Below, piece by piece: positions 25,234-31,905 of a DNA stretch of 41,125 nucleotides. Source of the DNA: Candidatus Bathyarchaeota archaeon (GTDB lineage: Archaea > Thermoproteota > Bathyarchaeia > 40CM-2-53-6); assembly GCA_005882895.1 (NCBI GenBank), contig VBBD01000017.1, positions 1-41,125 of the forward strand, read 5' to 3'. The position numbers and the translations under genes were made by a program. The first letter of the stretch is position 1, and each line of letters starts with the position of its first letter. The notes below the pieces were generated by a model. That model saw nothing but the letters and a program-made list of their open reading frames with translations, had not been told where the DNA came from and did no database searches.

Positions 25234-26640
25234 TTGTTCCAACGGGTCCCCACCGGCATCCCTGAGCTGGACGATGTGATAGAGGGTGGGTTGCCCAAAG
25301 CCGGTCTATTTCTTGTGGCTGGAACTCCGGGGTCTGGTAAGACAGCTTTTAGCGCGAGATTCCTCTACGAGGGTATCATCAAGGGCGACAGGGGAATCTA
25401 TGTCTCCTTCGCCGAGGGACGTGACGCGTTTTTCTCGGAAACGGCGCGGAGTGGTTTGGACTTCGCGAAGGCCGACGAAGCGGGCATGTTCCTCTACATG
25501 GACCTTCTAACCGTCAAGAACGAAGGTATTCCCGCTGTGACCCAGTCCATAGTTGACGCGGTCCTTGACTTCAAAGCATCTAGGCTTGTAATTGATTCCT
25601 TTTCTGCAATGGCCCAAGCGGTCCCTGAACTGATAGAGGCCAGGTCAATACTTCACACGATTCTCGGAAAGATAATCAGGCAGGCTGAATGCACGACTCT
25701 CCTGATCTCAGAAGTCCCCGTAGGCACTTCGAGGCTGGGCCTAGGGATTGAAGAGTTCGTGGCTGATGGAGTCCTCAAGTTCACTCAGAAGGAGATCGAT
25801 GGGCGGGTGATTAGAAATCTGGTCATTCTCAAGTTACGCGGGACAAAGATAGGGAGAAGAGAGCACATGTTCACCCTCGATGGCGGGTTTCGGATGCTAA
25901 GCCCCTTCGACTCCTCACAGGCTAACAACGGACACTCCTATCCCGTCATCAAGAATACAGCGTCACATTCCTCTACGGGAATTAACGGTCTCGATACTAT
26001 TCTTGGGGGAGGCCTCAAGCGGGGAAGTCACATTCTCCTGGAGGTCGGAGAAGATGTCTCGTCAACTTCTCTGATGAGTTTTCTCACCCCGATAATATCA
26101 AACACTGTCAAGTCCGGCGACCAAGTAATCTGTATTCCGGTCAACGGAATGTACCCTGAAGAACTGCAAGAAACCCTCAGAAAGTCCGTTCCCGAAGGAC
26201 CAGCGTCAATGCAAGTTTTCGACATCACAGGAAGGGGCGGTCCGAACACCGTGGACCTTGGAGGTGCAACCGTCCTCCAGCCCTTTGACATGTTCTGGAA
26301 GACAGCTAAGAAGCTGAGGAAACCTGAGAACCGATTGCTGAGCATAATTGGCTTCGACGCCCTGGAGGCGAGATATGCGAAGGACCTCCCCGCAATGCAG
26401 GGTCTAATAATCGAGACCATCGCCAAGGTGAGAAACGCGGGCGACATCATGATATCAATAGCTCGGCCATTCTCCAACACCCTGCGAGAACTTGCAAGCG
26501 CCTCAGATGTTCATTTGAGACTTGCCCAGTATGACGGCGTTCTTTGCCTTTTGGGCGTAAAACCGAGGACCGATTACTATGGTGTCTCTCTCCCAGACAA
26601 GGGTGCGCATGCTCAGATCGAACTGGTCCAGGTTTCCTAG
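25234..26640 (+). CDS. KaiC-like ATPase with degenerate second domain
   Basis: 468 residues, TTG start. Domain 1 (about 1-235) is a RecA/KaiC ATPase: PTGIPELDDVIEGGLPKAG, Walker A GTPGSGKTAF (about 30-39), Walker B RLVIDSFSAM (about 115-124). The usual paired catalytic glutamates are reduced to FAEG. Domain 2 (about 245-468) starts with the KaiC entry TGINGLDTILGGGLKRG, but the Walker A position reads EVGEDVSSTS without GK[ST], so it probably does not bind ATP in the normal way. The following small gene starts 1 nt after the stop. Archaeal KaiC-like proteins act in signalling and motility rather than a clock; the target here is unknown. Confidence 0.88.
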   Translation: MFQRVPTGIPELDDVIEGGLPKAGLFLVAGTPGSGKTAFSARFLYEGIIKGDRGIYVSFAEGRDAFFSETARSGLDFAKADEAGMFLYMDLLTVKNEGIPAVTQSIVDAVLDFKASRLVIDSFSAMAQAVPELIEARSILHTILGKIIRQAECTTLLISEVPVGTSRLGLGIEEFVADGVLKFTQKEIDGRVIRNLVILKLRGTKIGRREHMFTLDGGFRMLSPFDSSQANNGHSYPVIKNTASHSSTGINGLDTILGGGLKRGSHILLEVGEDVSSTSLMSFLTPIISNTVKSGDQVICIPVNGMYPEELQETLRKSVPEGPASMQVFDITGRGGPNTVDLGGATVLQPFDMFWKTAKKLRKPENRLLSIIGFDALEARYAKDLPAMQGLIIETIAKVRNAGDIMISIARPFSNTLRELASASDVHLRLAQYDGVLCLLGVKPRTDYYGVSLPDKGAHAQIELVQVS

Positions 26641-26641
26641 C

Positions 26642-26977
26642 ATGGCCGCAACAGTGGGCACGTCGTTAGATCGGCCGCTGATAGAATCCATCGACACAGC
26701 CCTCAGTGCTCTTGGTACCAGTACGAGAGATTCGGTTCTGCTCTATCTTCGTAAGAGATATTCCATTTCTCTGGAGGAGACCCCTCAGAGGATGGACGAA
26801 TTCCTCCAAGCTCTCCATGCCCTACTCGGATACGGTGCAAGAGTGATAGAGAAACTAGTAATCGCTAGATTGGTCGAAACCAATGAGATCCCACTTGCCG
26901 AGGCTAGAGGTAGAAACCTGGCCGAGATTGTGACTCTCTTGAGCAAGGGGCGCAATAAGGCTAGGCCGACAGTCTGA
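26642..26977 (+). CDS. Small KaiC partner protein, VIEK (NitrOD5-like) family
   Basis: 111 residues from ATG 26642, 1 nt after the KaiC stop (the frame is open to 26579 within kaiC). The core (about 18-85) is ALGTSTRDSVLLYLRKRY, then MDEFLQALHALLGYGARVIEK and LVIARL. This resembles the short all-helical 'Nitrosopumilus output domain' found at the ends of thaumarchaeal signalling proteins, as I recall that family; a profile search is needed to confirm. A paralogue at 28647-29057 carries FGNGATVIEKVIIKDL and sits in the second KaiC operon. It is likely a binding partner or output of the KaiC protein. Confidence 0.75.
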   Translation: MAATVGTSLDRPLIESIDTALSALGTSTRDSVLLYLRKRYSISLEETPQRMDEFLQALHALLGYGARVIEKLVIARLVETNEIPLAEARGRNLAEIVTLLSKGRNKARPTV

Positions 26978-27026
26978 GAAACCCCTCTCAGCGCGACACC
27001 AATTTCTACGCGAGAAGTTCTCTCGC
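26974..27026. terminator. Two hairpins between convergent KaiC operons
   Basis: CTGAGA-N6-TCTCAG (26974-26991) includes the stop codon of the plus-strand partner gene. GCGAGA-AGTTC-TCTCGC follows at 27010-27026. Both are perfect 6-bp stems in the short convergent gap. Confidence 0.45.
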
Positions 27027-27078
27027 ACTTCAGCGACCTTTGCCAAGAGCTGACCATTGTCGGCAATCTCTGCATAGC

Positions 27079-27165
27079 TCACTTGTCTTTCTTGGCGGCC
27101 TTCGCGAATAATTCGAAGAACTTGTCCGCCCCAGTTGGCGGGGTTTTCTTCTCGGGCTCAGGCTG
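27079..27165 (-). other. Out-of-frame C-terminal tail of the membrane protein gene
   Basis: Directly beyond the TGA of the membrane protein, the +1 frame continues to a TGA at 27079 and encodes a Pro/Glu/Lys linker (QPEPEKKTPPTG) and ADKFFELFAKAAKKDK. The last part mirrors the end of the neighbouring KaiC protein (SEKFMDLFRGAAEKRK). I read this as the true C-terminus, separated by a one-base frame change at about 27160-27168 (natural indel, assembly error or programmed shift). Confidence 0.5.
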
Positions 27166-27505
27166 ACGGTTTTGCCTGGCTTTCGAATCGTTTTGCAAGC
27201 CCGAAGACCCCAAGGAAGAGAAGCGCTCCTGCTACTGCTGTGACCATTGAGCTGAGGATCGTAGTGGTCTCTCCTACTGAACTGATCAGACTGGCTATTT
27301 GGTCAGTTGGCAACGAAAGTGTCAGAACCAAGCCCACAACGCTTTGAATCGTCAGCAACGAAAATGCCACAATTATCATGGTCCAAGCACGAAACGAGCC
27401 CGTTATCCTCGTCACTTTGTATGCGTAGAATACAACGCCTGCTTGGAAGATGAGTTCTAGGACCGCCATGAAGTAGAGCGTTGGTAAAACTATAGGATCT
27501 AGCAC
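27158..27505 (-). CDS. Small membrane protein of the KaiC operon
   Basis: 115 residues from GTG 27505, behind a GGAAG site and 13 nt after the KaiC stop; a longer open frame to 27607 would overlap kaiC. Three or four membrane helices: about 3-30, 38-62 and 80-105. It then ends ESQAKPSA at a TGA. In the +1 frame, a charged tail continues that resembles the C-terminus of the KaiC protein. No catalytic motif. The arrangement resembles the membrane anchors of archaeal sensory systems and could bring KaiC to the membrane. I do not recognise the family. Confidence 0.65.
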   Translation of the reverse strand: MLDPIVLPTLYFMAVLELIFQAGVVFYAYKVTRITGSFRAWTMIIVAFSLLTIQSVVGLVLTLSLPTDQIASLISSVGETTTILSSMVTAVAGALLFLGVFGLAKRFESQAKPSA

Positions 27506-27518
27506 TCTTCCTATCGCC

Positions 27519-28358
27519 TCACTTTCGTTTCTCCGCGGCCCCACGGAAGAGATCCATAAATTTCTCCGACGCAACCCTCCTGGGCGAGCCAGTGATGACC
27601 CCTTCATAGTTCGTGAACGCGGACTCTATCTTGATCCCTGTGGGGGTGATCTCAAACTCTCTAAGTCGCTTATCATGATCGCTTCCCCTCATCTTCAGAA
27701 CTACCAAAGCCTTCCGCATCGAGGACTCGATCTCGACTGGCTTCAGTGCAACGATGCAGTCCACTAAGAAGCTCAATCCTACTTCGGTAACCGCGAATGA
27801 CCCTCCTGTCATCTGCGGAGACTCCCAGACCAGCAAGGAGCTTATTCCCTTGGTCTTGAGGTGCATGATCAAGCGGTACGCTTCTCGCCTCAGCTCGCTT
27901 TCCTTCACGAACATGACGAGATGGCTCAACGAGTCCACAACGATTCGTCTGGGCTCGATGTCTCGGAAGGATTCGTCGAGGAGACTCTCTCCCTCCGACT
28001 CAAGCATCAGGTTTGGTGAGGTGCATACGATTCGGAACTTGTTGTTCTCCTCTAGCTTTCGAAGGTCCCATCCGAGGTTTTTCGCGTCTCGGTAGATCTG
28101 GTCAGGCATTTCTTCGAAGGTCACGTAGATCCCGGGTTCACCAAGCTTGACCCCGTTAACCAAGTACTGGAGGGCTAGAGTTGTCTTTCCGCAGCCAGCG
28201 CTCCCAGCCACCATTACCGCGTCTCCTTCCATGAATCCGCCATGTAGCATCTCGTCCAGCTCAGTTATTCCGGTCCGGACCCTCCCAGCCTCCGCGACCC
28301 TTCCTGTGAAGAACTGGTCAACTCCAGAGACTCCTGTTCTAGAACTTGGTGTTGTCAA
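27519..28358 (-). CDS. KaiC-like ATPase, single domain
   Basis: 279 residues, TTG start inside the end of the upstream winged-helix gene (20-nt overlap). One KaiC domain: TGITELDEMLHGGFMEGD (about 29-46), Walker A GSAGCGKTTLALQ (about 51-63), intact paired glutamates in YVTFEEMP, and Walker B RRIVVDSLSHLVM (near 135). It resembles single-domain archaeal KaiC-like proteins, including FlaH-like relatives, that bind ATP and pass signals to a partner. The C-terminus is extended and ends SEKFMDLFRGAAEKRK, a helix nearly repeated in the tail of the downstream membrane protein. It is the third gene of a four-gene operon. Confidence 0.9.
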   Translation of the reverse strand: MTTPSSRTGVSGVDQFFTGRVAEAGRVRTGITELDEMLHGGFMEGDAVMVAGSAGCGKTTLALQYLVNGVKLGEPGIYVTFEEMPDQIYRDAKNLGWDLRKLEENNKFRIVCTSPNLMLESEGESLLDESFRDIEPRRIVVDSLSHLVMFVKESELRREAYRLIMHLKTKGISSLLVWESPQMTGGSFAVTEVGLSFLVDCIVALKPVEIESSMRKALVVLKMRGSDHDKRLREFEITPTGIKIESAFTNYEGVITGSPRRVASEKFMDLFRGAAEKRK

Positions 28359-28650
28359 TTTTCTCCACCCCCTCTAGATTCCTGAGATGTTTCGCGATGG
28401 CGTCCAAGACTTCCCGGTCCCTCGCACGGTCCAAGAGCAAAACCTCCGAGCGACCAATCCTCCTCGTCTTAAGTACACCCAAGTTCACAAGACCCCGGAC
28501 ATCCTCTTCAATCGAATTCCCTGTTCTCCCAATACGACGCGCGACGCTATCGAGCGTGTCGATGAGTCCAGGGTTGCGGTGGAACAAAACCAGCAAGTCT
28601 CCCGTAACCTCTGAAGCAAGAAGCGTTTCCAGCATCTGTGCAGCGCTCAC
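28339..28650 (-). CDS. Winged-helix protein of the KaiC operon
   Basis: 103 residues. Helices around TGDLLVLFHRNPGLIDTLDS (about 16-35), RRIGRTGNSIEEDVRGLVNLGVL (38-60) and the wing KTRRIGRSEVLLLD (61-74) fit a small winged helix-turn-helix domain, followed by a C-terminal helix that may dimerise. Its ATG overlaps the upstream gene's stop by 4 nt, and its end overlaps kaiC by 20 nt, so all are translated together. It could bind DNA as the output of the KaiC system or regulate the operon. Confidence 0.75.
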   Translation of the reverse strand: MSAAQMLETLLASEVTGDLLVLFHRNPGLIDTLDSVARRIGRTGNSIEEDVRGLVNLGVLKTRRIGRSEVLLLDRARDREVLDAIAKHLRNLEGVEKIDNTKF

Positions 28651-29057
28651 TTTGTCCGCGCCTCCGCCGCGCAGGCTTCTCTTGCCATCTCAAGCGCTTC
28701 TCCATAGTTGAAGGGTCCTTGAGAAGTGTAGGGAATATTCAGCCTGCGGAATAGATCTTTGATTATAACTTTCTCGATGACTGTCGCCCCGTTGCCGAAT
28801 ACTGACTGCAGTTTTTTCTGAAACTCCTTTGGGTCGGAGGCTTTGTCAAACAAGCCCTGGTCAGTTAGAACTCCCAGGATAGCCTGGCCTAGCGCCCCTC
28901 TTATCCCGTCGCCGATGCTGTCTCTAAGCAACGAGGAGAAGGTTTTCTCTTGCGCCACCACGGAGTTCGTCCTATTTGTCTTCCAGTTTGTTCGGAAATC
29001 GTTCTGTGGTATCGTAGAAACGGGCGAACCCATCGCTAGAGCTAGTCTCCTGCTCAT
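28647..29057 (-). CDS. KaiC partner protein, VIEK (NitrOD5-like) family, second copy
   Basis: 136 residues, ATG start directly behind a TATA box. The first 45 residues are variable; the core (about 45-110) contains SIGDGIRGALGQAILGVLTD, then DPKEFQKKLQSVFGNGATVIEK and VIIKDLFRRLNIPY. It aligns with the partner protein at 26642-26977 over the EF...L...G-x-G-A-x-VIEK...I...L motif. It is the first gene of the operon, followed by winged-helix, KaiC and membrane genes. The shared domain in both KaiC operons argues for a direct role with the ATPase. Confidence 0.72.
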   Translation of the reverse strand: MSRRLALAMGSPVSTIPQNDFRTNWKTNRTNSVVAQEKTFSSLLRDSIGDGIRGALGQAILGVLTDQGLFDKASDPKEFQKKLQSVFGNGATVIEKVIIKDLFRRLNIPYTSQGPFNYGEALEMAREACAAEARTK

Positions 29058-29082
29058 TTGTTTCGTTGAGACCCGCTCAAGC

Positions 29083-29090
29083 GATAAACT
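29083..29090 (-). promoter_or_regulatory. TATA box of the minus-strand KaiC operon
   Basis: AGTTTATC on the minus strand is about 29 nt before the ATG at 29057, fitting a leaderless transcript. It touches the outer arm of the inverted repeat at 29089. Confidence 0.5.
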
Positions 29091-29186
29091 CGTTGTAACC
29101 GAACCCTCTCAATTTTAGTTGTTACACTATCGGTGTCCTTTGCGTGAAGACTTGATAGTGAACATCGGAAGCTAGGTTACAACAAG
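29089..29186. repeat. Nested inverted repeats in a divergent promoter region
   Basis: Outer arms CTCGTTGTAACC (29089-29100) and GGTTACAACAAG (29175-29186) pair with one mismatch. Inner arms GTT-A-CACTATC (29121-29131) and GATAGTGAAC (29154-29163) pair with one bulge. The whole could form a cruciform, or serve as paired operators for the KaiC operon and the opposite gene. Confidence 0.6.
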
Positions 29187-29272
29187 TGTATTCGGCCTGG
29201 TTGGGGGGTTTATCGTGAGCTGGGCAGGATGCGGTCTCCTATGGTAACAGTCTTCCATGAGACGCTAGGCTC

Positions 29273-29692
29273 ATGTTTCGCTTCAACCCTCAAAAACATG
29301 CTCGGCTCTGCAGTTTGCGAATCCGTGTACGGGGTCCTAGAGAGAAATGGGATTCCCAGGGGGAGATTGGCAATAGGTTTGATGCCACCGTCACGGTGCT
29401 AACCAAAGTCTTGGGTACATCTTCGCGAGTGCTCGTTCATAGAACCGTTGTTGAGATGTTTCGTCAGTACTCTCAACGGGCCGATTTTTCCTATCAAGAT
29501 TCTCTGAGAGATCGATTGATCGTCTTGAAGGAGGCAGTTGTCGCGAACCACTTGATCCCGAAGGGCCGGCATGATGGCATAGACTTTGACAGCGTGGAAA
29601 ATACGAGACTTACTAGCCCTAGAGAAACTGGCAATCACGACGGTTCCTATGACGATCTGGACGCTGCGAAAAAGAGCGTCCACGCGCCCTGA
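29273..29692 (+). CDS. Hypothetical protein upstream of the RAM-domain gene
   Basis: 139 codons from an ATG. The first 35 look weak, but residues 36-95 (FDATVTVLTKVLGTSSRVLVHRT..., QRADFSYQDSLRDRLIVLKEAV) read as a natural helical domain. The LGTSSR stretch recalls LGTSTR in the KaiC partner protein at 26642. The competing minus-strand frame at 29399-29791 is less protein-like. Start and function are uncertain. Confidence 0.45.
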   Translation: MFRFNPQKHARLCSLRIRVRGPREKWDSQGEIGNRFDATVTVLTKVLGTSSRVLVHRTVVEMFRQYSQRADFSYQDSLRDRLIVLKEAVVANHLIPKGRHDGIDFDSVENTRLTSPRETGNHDGSYDDLDAAKKSVHAP

Positions 29693-29774
29693 GTGATAGA
29701 TTATGGGTCGGCTGGCGTATCGGTGAGGGATATTTCGGGTAAGCCGCGAATAGCTAGCTTTTCTTGCAAGAAAT

Positions 29775-29783
29775 GCATAAATT
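29775..29783 (+). promoter_or_regulatory. TATA box of the RAM-domain/kdp region
   Basis: GCATAAATT lies about 46 nt before the ATG at 29824. No comparably good TATA box is seen in the 48 nt before kdpA, so the RAM gene and kdp may share this promoter. Confidence 0.4.
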
Positions 29784-29823
29784 AGCGCCACGGCCGCGGG
29801 TGCGAAGCCGGTCGAGTCAAAAC

Positions 29824-30138
29824 ATGGCCTCGCTCATCGCGTTCGTTAGCATATTCGTGGAGTCGCCCTACATGGACGATGTAGTGCAGGCCCTATCCCG
29901 TCTCGACAAGGTAGTCGACCTCTACGAGGTCACTGGCGAGTTTGATATTGTCACCGTCGTCTCGGCCTCAGACATTGAGGAGTTTCGAGATGTCCTCAAG
30001 AACAAGATAATGAAGGTCAAGGGCGTCAAGAGTACTGTAAGCTCGATCGTTCTAAAAACCCATAAGGGTTCCGGGTCGAACGGCGATATCTTGAACGCGA
30101 CCCCTGCTGTGGCGGCTTCTTACAGTCACCGGAAATAG
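29824..30138 (+). CDS. Standalone Lrp/AsnC ligand-binding (RAM) domain protein
   Basis: 104 residues from ATG 29824 (the frame is open from 29764). Residues 1-78 form an AsnC-type alpha/beta RAM domain: SLIAFVSIFVESPYMDDVVQ, then VVDLYEVTGEFDIVTVVSASDIEEFRDVL, and GVKSTVSSIVLKTHK. There is no helix-turn-helix, so it is a stand-alone sensor ('SraM-like') that could bind an amino acid or other small ligand and regulate by pairing with a full Lrp protein. A low-complexity tail follows. It ends 48 nt before kdpA on the same strand, so a link to potassium transport is possible. Confidence 0.85.
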   Translation: MASLIAFVSIFVESPYMDDVVQALSRLDKVVDLYEVTGEFDIVTVVSASDIEEFRDVLKNKIMKVKGVKSTVSSIVLKTHKGSGSNGDILNATPAVAASYSHRK

Positions 30139-30186
30139 ATTAACCTCCCTTGAACTCTGAGTCCGTTCTATGGAGGCTGTTAGAGG

Positions 30187-31905
30187 CTGATCGACGCGAG
30201 CAATCTATTCATACTCATTGCGATTCTAGTTATAGCCATCCTATCGGGTCGCCTCCTAGCTCCTCACGTTACTAGAGTTTTCACCCTAGCCCCCAGCCGA
30301 CTGGACAAGGTCCTCAATCCCATCGAGAGAGGAATCTATCGACTCATCAGCGTAAATCCGGCTCGCGGCATGGGCTGGAAAGAATACTTCCTCGCCGCCC
30401 TCTTTGTCAATATCTTCCAGATGGCAATCGCATTCGTAATATTCTCACTTCAAGACGTACTTCCATTGAACCCTCAGGGGTTTCCAGGACTCTCATGGGA
30501 CTCGGCGTTCATGCAGGTCATCAGCTTCGGCACCAACACCAACCTACAACACTACAACGGCGAAGGACTCTGCAACCAACTACCGAACTGCGCTGCATTG
30601 ACGCCCGGGGTTCCTGGTCTTTCATATCTAAGCCAGATGATGGCCGTCCAGTTCCTACAGTTCACAAGCGCAACCACGGGAATATGCGTCGCTGTCGCAA
30701 TGATTCGAGGTTTCATCACTCACTCGAAGGACTTGGGCAACTTCTACGTTGACTTCACTAGATCTCTAACAAGAATACTGCTCCCTCTGTGCTTCGTTGC
30801 CTCGCTAGTCTTTGTCGGGCTAGGAACTCCTCAGACATTGACTGGATACCAGATCGTTAAGACAGTGGAGGGTGCGACAACCCAAGCTACTCAGACAATC
30901 CTAGTCGGGCCTGTCGCTTCGCTTGTCAGCATAATGCAGCTAGGCACTAATGGGGGAGGATACTACGGGGCGAACTCAGCCTATCCATTCCAGAACCCGA
31001 GCCCTGCATCCGACATCTTTCAGATCTTCCTGATGCTTCTCATCCCCACATCGCTATGTTTCGTATTCGGTCAATTGATTGGCAAGAAGCGAGAGACTCG
31101 CCCTATTCTCTGGGGTGCCTACGCCCTCTTTGCCCTTGACCTCCTGATCGCCTTCACGCCCAATCTTCCAGTGGTAGGTCCAGGTATGGAGGTCAGGTTT
31201 GGAGGCTTCTTCTCAACCTTCTGGACAGTCGTCACCACAGCAGTAACCACCGGCTCGCTCAACGCATCTCTGTCAGCAGTGAACCCGCTAGTCATCCTCT
31301 CCGCCTTCAACGGAATGTTGATCCAGGCAACTCCTGGGGGGAAGGGCGTGGGAGTGATGTACATGGTCATGTTCATTGTCCTCACAGTATTCATTGTCGG
31401 CCTAATGTCAGGTCGGACCCCTGAGTACTTGGGGCTGAAAATAACCGCTCGAGATGTCAAGCTGGTAATGATCGCATTTCTTGTCCACCCGGTTATCGTC
31501 CTCATTCCGATGGTCCTCGCCTATTCGACCGGGGCTGCGAGCGCTATCGGGGTCGGGACGAATTCTGTCGGGTTCACCAAGATCTTCTACGAATTCACGT
31601 CCGCCGCTGCGAACAACGGGAGCGATTTTCTCGGGGCAACGGCCAACACGCCGTTCTTCAACGTCTCAACAGCGATCGTCATGTTTCTGGGACGCTTCAC
31701 ACCGATCGGTCTATTGCTCGCGTTGGGTGGATCTATGATCAATAGAAAGAGACTCACAACAGAAGCCGGCGTGAGGACTGACAGCCCTCTCTTCTCGCTG
31801 ATTCTTGTAGGAAGCATACTTGTCCTTGTCCTCCTCACCTTCTTCCCGTTCCTCGCACTTGGCCCGATTCTAGGATTCTTCCAAGGACGTGTAAATGGAT
31901 TCTAG
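30187..31905 (+). CDS. kdpA: KdpA, potassium-binding subunit of the K+ ATPase (CTG start)
   Basis: 572 residues if started at CTG 30187. KdpA is the channel-like subunit holding four selectivity-filter loops, visible as TNTNLQHYNGEG, LGTNGGGYYGANSAYPFQNP, a GMEVRFGGFFST loop and AAANNGSDFLG. About ten membrane helices are present. The first ATG (30370, MGWKEYF) would drop the first conserved helix, which is clearly encoded upstream (NLFILIAILVIAILSGRLLAP). That stretch has no ATG, GTG or TTG. CTG 30187 follows a GGAGG at 30172-30176 by 10 nt, and an in-frame TAG lies at 30181. A one-base error upstream is the alternative: a six-codon frame from ATG 30170 ends across the CTG. Confidence 0.93.
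   Translation: MIDASNLFILIAILVIAILSGRLLAPHVTRVFTLAPSRLDKVLNPIERGIYRLISVNPARGMGWKEYFLAALFVNIFQMAIAFVIFSLQDVLPLNPQGFPGLSWDSAFMQVISFGTNTNLQHYNGEGLCNQLPNCAALTPGVPGLSYLSQMMAVQFLQFTSATTGICVAVAMIRGFITHSKDLGNFYVDFTRSLTRILLPLCFVASLVFVGLGTPQTLTGYQIVKTVEGATTQATQTILVGPVASLVSIMQLGTNGGGYYGANSAYPFQNPSPASDIFQIFLMLLIPTSLCFVFGQLIGKKRETRPILWGAYALFALDLLIAFTPNLPVVGPGMEVRFGGFFSTFWTVVTTAVTTGSLNASLSAVNPLVILSAFNGMLIQATPGGKGVGVMYMVMFIVLTVFIVGLMSGRTPEYLGLKITARDVKLVMIAFLVHPVIVLIPMVLAYSTGAASAIGVGTNSVGFTKIFYEFTSAAANNGSDFLGATANTPFFNVSTAIVMFLGRFTPIGLLLALGGSMINRKRLTTEAGVRTDSPLFSLILVGSILVLVLLTFFPFLALGPILGFFQGRVNGF

Noticed and set aside
26855-27082. 75-codon minus-strand frame between the KaiC operons
   Set aside because: It is antisense to the partner gene; only the short tail in the +1 frame of the membrane gene is protein-like there.
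29399-29791. 130-codon minus-strand frame opposite the hypothetical gene at 29273
   Set aside because: It crosses the promoter of the RAM gene, and its sequence is less protein-like than the plus-strand frame.
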